From Chrysomallon squamiferum (taxonomy: Eukaryota > Mollusca > Gastropoda > Neomphalida > Peltospiridae): 20,000 nt of DNA. The stretch's first letter is position 1; every line of letters begins with the position of its first letter. The notes beneath the pieces are model-generated. The model searched no databases and was not told where the DNA came from. It saw only the letters and a list, made by a program, of their open reading frames with translations. Below, in pieces: positions 11,228-20,000 of this stretch. The position numbers were made by a program, and so were the translations under genes. Location: assembly GCA_012295275.1 (NCBI GenBank), contig CM022675.1:580360-600359 (forward strand), given 5' to 3'.

Positions 11228-11345
11228 GGACAAACTCGAATCAGTAACGGTACAGAAAGACTGGAGACTGATGCCTCTGCAGATTTCGGTGGAAAATACG
11301 AAAGACAAGTTTCAACGTCACCGCACTGTGGAGACGGGAAATTGG
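11228..11345 (-). CDS. Cys-rich repeat gene, exon 12 (B type)
   Basis: 118 bases: 2 + 38 codons + 2. Acceptor TTTTCCTTTTCAG, donor TGTCC|GTGAGC. Cysteines at codons 7, 13 and 38 (CGDVETC). Between the last two cysteines lies a long Ser/Leu/Val-rich stretch (VSSLSVPLLIRVC) that is more hydrophobic than in other B exons. The end CC joins T of the next exon to give Pro. Confidence 0.83.
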
Positions 11346-11378
11346 CTGAAAAGGAAAACAAGAAATTAATTAATTGAT

Positions 11379-11383
<5 letters not shown>

Positions 11384-11413
<30 letters not shown>

Positions 11414-11600
11414 AAATGTAATAAAATAAATAAATATGCAGATAGAAAGATAAACTGATAAAAAGGATAGATAGATAATTTAATGAACGAATAATAATTA
11501 AATTAAATGTGTACTTTTATGAGGTTAATTAATCAAATATTATGATATATGTATACACACACACACACACACACACAGACACACACAGACACATCTCACA
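11384..11600 (+). repeat. Poly-A and (CA)n microsatellites
   Basis: A run of 29 A at 11384-11412, a few GATA units (about 11467-11478), and a CA run at about 11556-11592, upstream of exon 12 in the transcript. Confidence 0.85.
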
Positions 11601-11679
11601 TTTAATTTTACTTCTCATCTTATGGCTTTGTTAAGTACACAAGCACTGCATTAGCAGGTTTCTTTAATGTTTTATTTAT

Positions 11680-12150
11680 GCGTGTCTCTGTGTTTCATAT
11701 CATTGTGTGTTTGTCTGTATGTGTCTCTGTGTTTCATATCATTGTGTGTTTGTCTGTATGTGTCTGTGTCTACCTATCTGTCTGTATATCACTGTGTGTT
11801 TGTCCAAACCTCTGTGTTTGTCTGAATGTCTCTGTCTGTCAGTTTGTATCTGTGTGTTTGTATGTACGTTTCTGTCTGTCAGTTTGTCTCTGTGTGTTTC
11901 TGTGTCTGTCAGTATGTCTCTATGTGTGTGTTTGTATATCTCTGTCAGTTTGTCTCAGTATGTTTGTCTGAATGTCTCTGTCTGTCAGTTTGTCTCAGTA
12001 TGTTTGTCTGAATGTCTCTATCTGTCAGTTTGTCTCAGTATGTTTGTCTGAATGTCTCTGTCTGTCAGTTTGTCTCAGTATGTTTGTCTGAATGTCTCTG
12101 TCTGTCAGTTTGTCTGAATGTCTCTGTTCCTGTCAGTATGGCTGTCGGTG
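11680..12150 (+). repeat. TCTG-rich minisatellites (39-bp and 40-bp units)
   Basis: Two tandem copies of a 39-base unit containing TTTCATATCATTG (about 11680-11757), then degenerate GTCT/GTTT sequence, then four copies of a 40-base unit TCTGAATGTCTCTGTCTGTC with starts at 11967, 12007, 12047 and 12087. A single related unit starts at 11821. Confidence 0.92.
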
Positions 12151-12213
12151 TGTCTGTCTTTTCTTTCTCTGTGCTCGTACATCCCTGTTTCTTTCTCTCG
12201 TGATTTCGTCTTC

Positions 12214-12370
12214 TGGTGTATGTATGTATGTATGTGTGTGTGTACTTATATAATACATACGTGTGCGTGTGTGTGTCAATGTGTGCATGTATATATATAT
12301 GTATGTACATGTGTATGTATGTGGGGATGAGTATTTATGTTTTACGTATGTTTATTTATTTATGTCTGTA

Positions 12371-12406
<36 letters not shown>

Positions 12407-12420
12407 CACATGCAATATAA
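12214..12420 (+). repeat. (TATG)n/(GT)n/(TA)n microsatellite
   Basis: TATG tetranucleotides, GT runs and TA runs. It abuts the tail of the inverted SINE fragment at 12445-12530. Confidence 0.88.
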
Positions 12421-12444
12421 ACACACATGTGTGTAATTACGGAT

Positions 12445-12530
12445 GAATATTCTGATCTCTTGTGTACGTCTGATTAGACTCTGCACACAGACGACATTCG
12501 TGCACGCACTGACGAAATCAAGTCACGCCA
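12445..12530 (-). mobile_element. SINE body fragment, inverted
   Basis: On the minus strand it reads GTCAGTGCG, TGTCGTCTGTGTGCAGAGTC, TAATCAGACGTAC and AGAATATTC, the same body as the plus-strand copies at 10384-10520 and 10634-10850. The head is missing, and the tail side runs into a CA/TATA microsatellite. Confidence 0.7.
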
Positions 12531-13184
12531 GAAGAAATATCAGGTTTCACTTTTCTGAGTAACATTAGACTGTGTATCGATGCATAACAAGCCAGGCGGG
12601 TTGTGTGATGCGGTCTGATTTCAGGAGAAACTCGTAAATACACAAACAGTTTGAAAAAAAAAAAGAGATGAATTACATTTCACGTCAAAGGATGCGGCTC
12701 GTGTTTTCATTAATATTTAAAGAAAAAACCTCAAAGATTATCAGATTTATGGCTCAGTAGATTACAAATCTCTTCTTTTTTTTTTTTTTTTTTTTTTCTT
12801 GTTCTTTTTTAAATTTTTATGAAAGGACTTTGGGTTCGATTCACAGCTACGTTGCGTGCAAAGCGAGTTTGTTTGCATGTTTGAGTTTGTACAGGTGACT
12901 GCACGAATAACGATGTCGAGAAATACTGTATATTTTATGTACGTCTGTGTAAGTGTTTGAATTGATATATTTATATATATATATATATATATATAGTATA
13001 TGCATATTCGCTGTATGTGAATATGTGTTTATATGAGTGTTTAAGTGAGAATGTGTGCATGTATATGTAACAGTGTCTGTTTGTGTGTACTCTGTGCGAT
13101 TGCATTGTGTATATATGTATGTGTGTATGTGTGTGTGTGTGTGTGTGTTCTATGTATGTGTGCGTGCGGGTGTACGCAACTTAC
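12531..13184. other. Intron sequence with poly-T and (TA)n/(GT)n, no gene recognised
   Basis: Poly-T at 12776-12797, TA run at about 12965-12994, and GTGT/TATG stretches at about 13018-13170. No exon of either repeat type was found. Confidence 0.6.
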
Positions 13185-13309
13185 AAGGTAAATCACAGAA
13201 AGCTGATAACATCTGAACGAGTCCAGACTTGGCGATCATCGAAGACTTTTCCGGTTCTGCGCAGTTTACGTCATCAGCCTGCAGACAGCGGACAGTCCTC
13301 TCCAGTGTC
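13185..13309 (-). CDS. Cys-rich repeat gene, exon 11 (A type)
   Basis: 125 bases: 1 + 41 codons + 1. Acceptor AAATTTGCAG, donor CCTT|GTAAGT. Cysteines at codons 8, 16 and 38 (CLQADDVNC), with a helix-like GLVQMLSAFC before the third. The end T joins CC of the next exon to give Ser. Confidence 0.88.
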
Positions 13310-13355
13310 CTGCAAATTTTATATCAATATAACTACACACCTTTCTTTATATCTC

Positions 13356-13596
13356 TGTGTATCTATCTATACAGATAGCCAGATAGATAGATAGATAGAT
13401 AGACAGACAGATGGATATATAGATAGAGAGACAGAGAGAGACAGAGAGAGACAGAGAGAGATAGAGAGAGACAGAGAGACACAGAGAGAGACAGAGAGAC
13501 AGAGACAGAGACATGCAGATAGACTGATGGTTGGATAATGGATTTATAGATAGATCAAATAAATGCATCTCTTTTTTCTTTTCACCCCATCCTTTT

Positions 13597-13657
<61 letters not shown>

Positions 13658-13742
13658 CCTATTTATCTCTATCTTTATTTCTCCTTTTCGTTCTGTCTTT
13701 CTCTTCATCTCCTTTTACACGCACGGCACACACACACACACA

Positions 13743-13785
<43 letters not shown>
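13356..13785 (+). repeat. (GATA)n/(GACA)n, (CT)n and (CA)n microsatellites
   Basis: CTAT then GATA and GACA/GAGA units (about 13356-13515), a CT run (13602-13655) and a CA run (about 13728-13783). All lie in the intron between exons 10 and 11. Confidence 0.92.
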
Positions 13786-13844
13786 AGAGAATGAAAGCGA
13801 ATGGTGGAATGGGGGAGAAAGTTTGCGAGTTGTTTTATGTTTAC

Positions 13845-13941
13845 CTGCAATGCGTCTTTTCATCGCTATCGCTTGGAATGCCTGCTGGTTCAACTGTCAT
13901 GCACAGACTCAGTCTGTCAGAACAACCATTGTCAGACGGCG
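13845..13941 (-). CDS. Cys-rich repeat gene, exon 10 (B type)
   Basis: 97 bases: 2 + 31 codons + 2. Acceptor TCGTCTTCTAG, donor GCAG|GTAAAC. Cysteines at codons 6, 13 and 31 (CSDRLSLC, KTHC end). The end AG joins G of the next exon to give Arg. Confidence 0.87.
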
Positions 13942-14215
13942 CTAGAAGACGACAAGAGTTATCGAACGTTATAAATGCTCCGATTAAATTTAAACTGTAA
14001 AGAAGTTTCTCTCAAGCGAATTAATTTACACTGATTCGGTATAATTAACTTATTTTAAAGATAAAACTCGCTTGATTGAAATATTCCTAGAGAGAGATGA
14101 TGAGAAGAGTAATAGTAATAAAAAAATAAAACATTTTTTAAAGAAAAAGCAATAAATTACACGACTTTTAAACTAGAGAAATGAATTAATTAGAAACATT
14201 TATTTGTTCTCACAC

Positions 14216-14355
14216 CTGAAACAGGACTGAGTTTGTCTTTACAAATCTCGTTCATCTCTTCCTGCAGTTTCGTCTCAGCTATCATGGCGGTTTTCTCGCT
14301 CCCGGTGCACTGCGGGTTTTCTTCATTCAGACAGCTTAGAACTGATGTGAGATAG
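14216..14355 (-). CDS. Cys-rich repeat gene, exon 9 (A type)
   Basis: 140 bases: 1 + 46 codons + 1. Acceptor TTTTCCCGCAG, donor TCAG|GTGTGA. Cysteines at codons 8, 16 and 38 (CLNEENPQC). A long helix-like stretch, AETKLQEEMNEIC, precedes the third Cys; eight residues follow it. The end G joins CG of the next exon to give Ala. Confidence 0.9.
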
Positions 14356-14506
14356 CTGCGGGAAAATAACAAACGTTTTTAGGTTTAGTGTTTAATGTTC
14401 GACTGTTTTTCTTAGTTCATATACTATTCAAAATGCTATTTTAGATCACTCGCATTTGTACGAGAAAAAACCCAGAGAACTGACCGCCATGTCATGTTTC
14501 CGAACA

Positions 14507-14507
<1 letters not shown>

Positions 14508-14537
<30 letters not shown>

Positions 14538-14573
14538 ATCTATATCTGTCTCTATCTCTGTCTCTGTCCTCTC

Positions 14574-14663
<90 letters not shown>

Positions 14664-14722
14664 GCTATATATATTTTTATATAGATACAGATAGAGATTT
14701 TTTTTTTTTTTTTTTTTTTTTG
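14508..14722 (+). repeat. (CT)n microsatellite followed by poly-T
   Basis: A CT run with GTCT/ATCT interruptions (14508-14663), then a poly-T run (about 14698-14720). In the transcript this is a GA-rich tract inside the intron between exons 8 and 9. Confidence 0.93.
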
Positions 14723-14808
14723 TCTCTTTCTTTGTATATCGTTGTCTTACTTTACACCTACTCAGTATGGTCAGGTTTTAAGAAAGAGAAATAAAATTCT
14801 AAACCCAC

Positions 14809-14881
14809 CCACAAGTTGGTGATTCAGAGGAGTCTGGTAAAGTCATAAAACACTTTACGTACACCGCATAGCAGCCCACAC
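14809..14881 (-). CDS. Cys-rich repeat gene, exon 8 (B type, shortest)
   Basis: 73 bases: 2 + 23 codons + 2. Acceptor GTTTTAAG, donor TGTGG|GTGGGT. The opening GT completes the split Cys of exon 7, which strongly supports this small exon. Further cysteines at codons 3, 10 and 23 (CYAVYVKC, then SPTC). The acceptor has a poor pyrimidine tract. The end GG joins C of the next exon to give Gly. Confidence 0.78.
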
Positions 14882-14909
14882 CTTAAAACAGAACAACAAA
14901 TAACATTTA

Positions 14910-15065
14910 TACACACAAATAAAAATAATAATAAAATAAAATAAATAAAAATAATAAGAAGGAAAAAAGAAAAGGTAAAAAGAAAAGAAAGAAAGAAAGA
15001 AAAAGATAGAAAAAAAGAAAAACCGAAAAGATAATATACATAGTTATTTATTTATTTATTTACTT
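14910..15065 (+). repeat. A-rich AATAA/AAGAAA low-complexity region
   Basis: AATAAAA, AAGAAAG and TTTA units in the intron between exons 7 and 8. No other feature. Confidence 0.8.
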
Positions 15066-15231
<166 letters not shown>

Positions 15232-15532
15232 TTTATTAAAGTAATTTTCATTTTCTTGAAACAGAAAGATAAATTTGGTAATAACAAAATTTCTAAGAGA
15301 TAGTAGGCAGATTTGTAATAGTCTGGGTGTCTTTTGGCTGTTGTTCTTCGTTTTTTCTTTTTCTTTTTAATTTTTTTTTTAATAATTTGTCAATCGAATC
15401 ATTGATTGACAGAAGCAAATAAAAATCTCTTTATTACAAATATTATATGAGAATGAATGATGCGTGCACGTATAGTGTGCGTGTATGCGTGTATGTGTGT
15501 ATGTGCGTGGAGCAAGCAACCAAAAGACTTAC

Positions 15533-15633
15533 ACAAATTGTTGAAGAGAGCTTGTGACGTAATTTCCAGTTCCGAACTTTCGGAGCAGTCTGACGTCAGA
15601 TCTTCCAAACATTTCAGATGTTTTGATAGCGAT
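15533..15633 (-). CDS. Cys-rich repeat gene, exon 7 (A type)
   Basis: 101 bases: 1 + 33 codons + 1. Acceptor CAATTTCAG, donor TTGT|GTAAGT. Cysteines at codons 8 and 16; the third Cys is codon 34, split across the intron as T|GT. It is the shortest A exon, having lost the residues that usually follow the third Cys. CLEDLTSDC and a helix-like SQALFNNLC are visible. Confidence 0.88.
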
Positions 15634-15659
15634 CTGAAATTGATTTTAACATCATAAAC

Positions 15660-16404
<745 letters not shown>

Positions 16405-16423
16405 AATAATTAAAAGAACTCAC

Positions 16424-16535
16424 AGACACGTGTCTTGCCAGTTTCCCTGTGACGTGTGAACACGTGACACTGTTTTTGGAAGATTGCACATCATCACTTT
16501 CGACGGACAGTCCTGTGTCTCACCTCCAACTTCAT
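16424..16535 (-). CDS. Cys-rich repeat gene, exon 6 (B type)
   Basis: 112 bases: 2 + 36 codons + 2. Acceptor TTTCGATCAG, donor GTCT|GTGAGT. Cysteines at codons 9, 16 and 36 (CPSKVMMC, then a GNWQDTC end). The last exon base is T rather than the usual G. A polypurine block on the + strand, which reads CU-rich in the transcript, starts 21 bases after the donor. The end CT joins A of the next exon to give Leu. Confidence 0.85.
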
Positions 16536-16862
16536 CTGATCGAAACAAGAAATCTTCTTCAATTACAAAATCTCTACTTGTTGACATCTTTTCTAAGTTA
16601 TGAATTTAAAACATTAATTTTTTATGTTATATAAAAATATTTAATTAAACATTATCACTGTATTATTGACATACTCAGTAAATGAATTTTAACTACGAAT
16701 CGAACTGAACCGAAGATAACCGAATTCAGCCGAACTTTTGCTTTTCCCGAAAACATCCGACACAAACTGTACGAAACTACCTCAAATTAATTTTCTTTTT
16801 TGTTTTATATCGTTAATGAAAAAATTAATTTATAAGATTATGTAGATATAATTGGCTGACGT

Positions 16863-16865
<3 letters not shown>

Positions 16866-16911
<46 letters not shown>

Positions 16912-16945
16912 AAAAAACAAAAGAAAGAAAGAAAAGAAACTTGAT
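16866..16945 (+). repeat. (AAAG)n microsatellite
   Basis: AAGA tetranucleotides (16866-16938). Lies downstream of the exon 5 donor. Confidence 0.92.
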
Positions 16946-17013
16946 TTTGAAATTGACTGACTTCCGAACAATACCTGTCTTGGATACGTAGTTGTTTAAA
17001 TCGTGTGACCTAC

Positions 17014-17135
17014 CAGTTGAACTGCACAGCATGTCAAAGGTCGCCTGATACGGACCAATCAGATCTTCTCTGTCAACTCCTACCTCGCACCTTAACAAAA
17101 CAGACTCTGCGCATTCGAAAAATTTGTCCATTTTA
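17014..17135 (-). CDS. Cys-rich repeat gene, exon 5 (A type)
   Basis: 122 bases: 1 + 40 codons + 1. Acceptor CGGGACAG after a TTTTCTTTTC tract, donor ACTG|GTAGGT. Cysteines at codons 8, 16 and 37. A Met codon near its start (KMDKFFEC) is internal in the chain. The frame meets TAG just after the donor, so this donor, rather than the later AAGACAG|GTATTG, must be used. The end G joins AT of the next exon to give Asp. Confidence 0.87.
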
Positions 17136-17198
17136 CTGTCCCGAAAAAAAGAAAAGAAAAGTATAAAATAAATAAATATAAAATAAATAAATAAATAG

Positions 17199-17212
17199 TA
17201 TAGTAGTAGTAA

Positions 17213-17275
<63 letters not shown>

Positions 17276-17296
17276 CAGCAGCAGCAGCAGCAGTAG
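17199..17296 (+). repeat. (TAG)n/(CAG)n microsatellite
   Basis: TAG triplets with a short CAG run at the end (about 17275-17293), in the intron between exons 4 and 5. Confidence 0.93.
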
Positions 17297-17387
17297 TAAA
17301 TTAATTAATAATAATTGAAATAATTAAAAACAAAAGAATATTGTTATAAAAAAATATAAAATAAATATTCATAAAATGACTATAGAA

Positions 17388-17850
17388 ATTTTTTTTTTTT
17401 TTTATTTATTTATTTATTTATTTATATCTTCATCATCGTCATCATATCAGAAGGATTTAAGTTAAGTGGTAAAATTCTAAAGTCAAATTAAATTTCGAAT
17501 AAAGAAAAATGTGATTCGCCGAACATTTTTCTCTTATAAAAATAAATAAACAAATGAACAAACAAATATAACAAATAAACAAACGAACAAATAAATAAAT
17601 AAACAAACAAACAAACAAATATAATAAATAAATAAATAAAAATCAGTCCCTTTAAGTTAGCATATGTGAAATTGTTTATCAAATTCGCAGACTACTAAAA
17701 GGATTTCATAACAGTTACCAATTTGTCTTCGAATCTTCACGAAATATTAAAAAAAAAATTATAAAGAAAATAAAGAAAGAAAATAAAGAAAGAAAATAAA
17801 GAAAGAAAAAGAAAGAAAAAAAGAAAGAAAAGAAGAAAGAAAAAATCGAC
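17388..17850 (+). repeat. TTTA, AAAC/AAAT and AAAG low-complexity blocks
   Basis: Poly-T and TTTA units (17391-17425), CATCAT (17430-17445), AAAT/AAAC units (about 17538-17642) and AAAG units (about 17760-17845). Between them is plain AT-rich sequence without exon signals. Confidence 0.85.
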
Positions 17851-18209
17851 TTATAAACGAAACTATACGGCAATCGGATTTTTTACGTACACAGTACAAG
17901 TCGCCCCAGTACCACGTGACATGGAAACCATTAGCGGACTACACGTAAACATGTTCCTCAGTTAAAAATACTATAAAACTCACTGATACGTGTAAACATT
18001 GTCAGTTTTTTAATGACTTTATATTTCCTGTTCGAATGAGAATGATGTTCACTGGCTCTGTTAATGGAAAAACCGTTTTAGCGGTGTTGATGTCACGTGG
18101 ATTCCGTGTCGAGTCTGCGTTGCGTTGGGCGAAACCGTCGCATCAACAGTTTGATAAATATTTGTTGTTTTTTGATAGTCGAGGTCAAGGTCATTAAAAA
18201 AAAACGATG
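17851..18209. other. Non-repetitive intronic sequence, nothing recognised
   Basis: About 360 bases of normal-complexity sequence in the intron between exons 4 and 5. The minus-strand frame here (18061-18200 part) has no cysteine and no fitting splice sites. Confidence 0.5.
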
Positions 18210-18380
18210 AAATCGTGGCAGTGGTTGAAGTAGTTGTAGTTGCAGTAACAGACGTTCTGATAGTAATAGTTGTAACAGAAATATTAGCCACAGTAGTAGC
18301 ACTGGTGATAGTAATAGAACTAATAGTAGCAGCAGTAATAGAAGTAGTAATAGTAGTTGTAATAGTAGCAGTAATAGCTG
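18210..18380 (+). repeat. Degenerate (TAG/TAA/GTA)n trinucleotide region
   Basis: Imperfect GTA/ATA/GCA triplets immediately past the exon 4 donor. The Val/Ile-rich and Thr-rich frames over it are repeat translations. Confidence 0.85.
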
Positions 18381-18387
18381 TCGTTAC

Positions 18388-18475
18388 CTGCAGAATGTCG
18401 GTGCTGAACTGATGGCTTCGTCCACAAGTGACGTACACGTCGCCAACGTCGTCTGACAGTCTTTGATCTGATCAT
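18388..18475 (-). CDS. Cys-rich repeat gene, exon 4 (B type)
   Basis: 88 bases: 2 + 28 codons + 2. Acceptor TATTATTCAG, donor GCAG|GTAACG. Cysteines at codons 6, 13 and 28 (CQTTLATC first pair). The end AG joins T of the next exon to give Ser. The acceptor's pyrimidine tract is itself the end of an ATT/CTA microsatellite that fills the upstream intron. Confidence 0.87.
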
Positions 18476-18479
<4 letters not shown>

Positions 18480-18508
<29 letters not shown>

Positions 18509-18608
18509 TTCAACAACAGTAGTAGTAGTAGTAGTAGTAGTAGTAGCAGCAGTAGTAGTAGTAGTAGTAGTAGGTGTAGTAGTGGTAGTAGTAGTAGGTG
18601 TAGTAGTG

Positions 18609-18657
<49 letters not shown>

Positions 18658-18668
18658 GAGTAGTAGTG

Positions 18669-18701
<33 letters not shown>

Positions 18702-18855
18702 CAGTAATAATAATATTCCGCATACGATTTGCTATTTTCTGTCTTTCTGTCTGTCTGTTTATATTATTATAATACATTATATTATGTGTGTGTCTATGTT
18801 TTTCAGTGTTCTCTTTGTCTTTCTTTCTGTCTGTCTGTCTGTCTGTCTGTTCGTC
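18480..18855 (+). repeat. (ATA)n/(TAG)n and (CTGT)n microsatellites
   Basis: ATA triplets (18480-18508), TAG triplets with GTG and CAG interruptions (18519-18700), including a tandem TAGGTGTAGTAGTGG block near 18570 and 18596, then CTGT units (about 18740-18757 and 18823-18850). They fill the intron between exons 3 and 4. Confidence 0.93.
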
Positions 18856-18859
18856 TCAC

Positions 18860-18996
18860 CTGTGTCACTATTCTGTGAACACTTATTACGAAGCACTGTT
18901 TTGATGATGTTGATTTCAGCCTCTACTGAACTTTCGCTTTCGCTTTCACATTTTCTCGAGTTCCTGGCTAGACAGCTCAGTTTGGCAACCTGCAAT
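18860..18996 (-). CDS. Cys-rich repeat gene, exon 3 (A type)
   Basis: 137 bases: 1 + 45 codons + 1. Acceptor TATTGACAG, donor ACAG|GTGAGA. Cysteines at codons 8, 16 and 39, the same register as exon 1. After the second Cys comes an ESESESS run, then a helix-like stretch VEAEINIIKTVLRNKC. The end G joins AT of the next exon to give Asp. A second AG six bases downstream (TTGCAG) would break the phase with exon 2, so the upstream acceptor is preferred. Confidence 0.88.
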
Positions 18997-19018
18997 CTGT
19001 CAATAATCAAACATTAAT

Positions 19019-19205
19019 ATCATCATCATCATCATCATTATCATTATTATTATCATCATCATCATCATCATTATTATTATCATCATCATCATCATTATCA
19101 ATATTATTATTGTTGTTATTGTTGTCGCTGTTATCATTATAATCATAATTATTATAGTTGTTACAATTATTATTATTGTTGCCGTTGTTATTATTATAAT
19201 AATTT
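19019..19205 (+). repeat. (ATC)n/(ATT)n/(GTT)n microsatellite
   Basis: Trinucleotide array in the intron between exons 2 and 3. Minus-strand frames over it read Asn/Asp runs and are not coding. Confidence 0.93.
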
Positions 19206-19261
19206 ATGTTAAGTACGTATGCATGTTTGTGGATGTATGTGTGTGTGTGTTTGTGTATGTG

Positions 19262-19318
19262 TGTATTCGCCCGCACCGAGAAAGAGGATAACGTTACCGT
19301 TCGGCCATCAAGACAAAA
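19262..19318 (-). mobile_element. SINE tRNA-like head fragment, inverted
   Basis: On the minus strand it reads GTCTTGATGGCCGAACGGTA with an A box TGGCCGAACGG (19297-19307), closely matching the head of the SINE at 10634-10850 (GTCTCGGTGGCCAAACGGTA). It breaks off before a B box and runs into a CA/TACA microsatellite. Confidence 0.6.
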
Positions 19319-19358
19319 TGTGTGTGTGTATGTATAAATGTAAATGTGTGGTACGTAC

Positions 19359-19452
19359 TGACAGTAGCTTTCTGTGTCCCCATCACTGTCCGCCTGTTTG
19401 ACCTCGATGTCATTGGCAAAACACAACAAGAGACAATCCGGAATTACCTCAG
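19359..19452 (-). CDS. Cys-rich repeat gene, exon 2 (B type)
   Basis: 94 bases: 2 + 30 codons + 2. Acceptor ATTTACAG, donor CA|GTACGT. Cysteines at codons 6, 10 and 30; the first pair is unusually close (DCLLLC). The second half is acidic (ADSDGDTES). The end CA joins A of the next exon to give Gln. Confidence 0.85.
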
Positions 19453-19610
19453 CTGTAAATTTAACTTTTTGTTGATTAAAAAGAAATATGTAAGAAGAAA
19501 CTGTTTTTAATTTATATTGTGGAAGTGATTTCTCAGATTTGGTGATAGAGCAATGAAATTTAATCTTTGTCTCTCTTTCTCGTTAAAATTTTCTTATTCA
19601 GTGTTTCTCT

Positions 19611-19728
<118 letters not shown>

Positions 19729-19798
19729 CTGATGAACTATTAATTGCATAAATTAATGTAATATTTTAACTCTTGAAAAAAAAACAGATTTCACAAAC

Positions 19799-19920
19799 CT
19801 TCACACAAATTCTTGTAGTTTTCTACTTCATCGTTTATCTGTACCGTGACCTCAGCTAGGTCCGCGCCTAGACACGTGACTGCGTCGTCTTGGTAACAAG
19901 TGACACGCGCCTGGTACTTT
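19799..19920 (-). CDS. Cys-rich repeat gene, exon 1 in window (A type)
   Basis: 122 bases: one base completing a codon from an exon outside the window, 40 codons, one base over. Acceptor TTTTTTAG, donor GAAG|GTTTGT. Cysteines at codons 8, 16 and 39. Acidic in its second half, with a helix-like QINDEVENYKNLC stretch before the third Cys. The last base G joins the next exon's CT to give Ala. The donor is weaker than the others, lacking A at +3. Confidence 0.85.
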
Positions 19921-19921
19921 C

Positions 19922-20000
19922 TAAAAAAAAAATAATAATAATAATAATAGTAATAATAAACAACTAACATAAACGAAATAAAATAATTGAATGAATGAAT
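19922..20000 (+). repeat. Poly-A, (AAT)n and (AATG)n
   Basis: Short A and AATAAT runs upstream (in the transcript) of the first exon in the window; they supply its pyrimidine tract. Confidence 0.85.

Noticed and set aside
12540-12650. Possible extra B-type exon between exons 11 and 12
   Set aside because: The frame entered in phase 1 hits a stop, and no frame has the three-cysteine pattern. The exon 11 to exon 12 join is already in phase without it.
16964-17013. Extension of exon 5 to a later donor (AAGACAG|GTATTG)
   Set aside because: The frame meets an in-frame TAG directly after ACTG, and the extension would also break the phase joining to exon 6.
18061-18438. 125-codon Thr/Ile-rich minus-strand open frame
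   Set aside because: Mostly a translation of the TAG/GTA trinucleotide region, and it crosses exon 4 in the wrong frame.

Overview
This is a eukaryotic, intron-rich and extremely microsatellite-rich window. Both genes are metazoan in character. The SSR density, the tRNA-derived SINEs and the secreted Cys-rich modular protein suggest a lophotrochozoan, perhaps a mollusc; that is a guess from style, not a proven assignment.

Left edge (1-758, + strand): the 3' part of a GC-rich coding sequence that I recognise as MGAT2 (N-acetylglucosaminyltransferase II, Golgi N-glycan branching). It runs in from outside the window and ends with a stop at 758. From 759 to about 5300 I see no gene, only ATT, GA, TTTA, GT, CT and CA microsatellites and plain AT-rich sequence.

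Most of the window (about 5300-19920, - strand) is the 3' part of one large gene, tail-to-tail with MGAT2. I rebuilt 17 coding exons by hand from splice sites, reading phase and cysteine pattern. They encode 588 residues in the window, and the 5' part lies beyond 20000. The first 15 exons alternate strictly between two kinds. Kind A enters in phase 2 and leaves in phase 1. Kind B enters in phase 1 and leaves in phase 2. In all eight A exons the first two cysteines are complete codons 8 and 16 (C-x7-C), and a third Cys follows near the exon end. In all seven B exons the last complete codon is Cys, preceded by a C-x3-6-C pair. One A+B pair is therefore one six-cysteine module of roughly 60-80 residues, repeated at least 7.5 times. 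Two small final exons would add a short linker with small residues and a hydrophobic tail ending at a stop, which looks like a GPI-attachment signal. The product would be a large, extracellular, probably membrane-tethered, disulfide-rich repeat protein. I could not name the family.

The introns (274-2463 bp) hold almost all the other structure: a 19-copy array of a 39-bp satellite (6168-6903), four pieces of a tRNA-derived SINE family, two minisatellites, and very long GA/CT, GACA, TACA, TAG and ATC microsatellites. Most long open frames here are translations of these repeats and are not genes.
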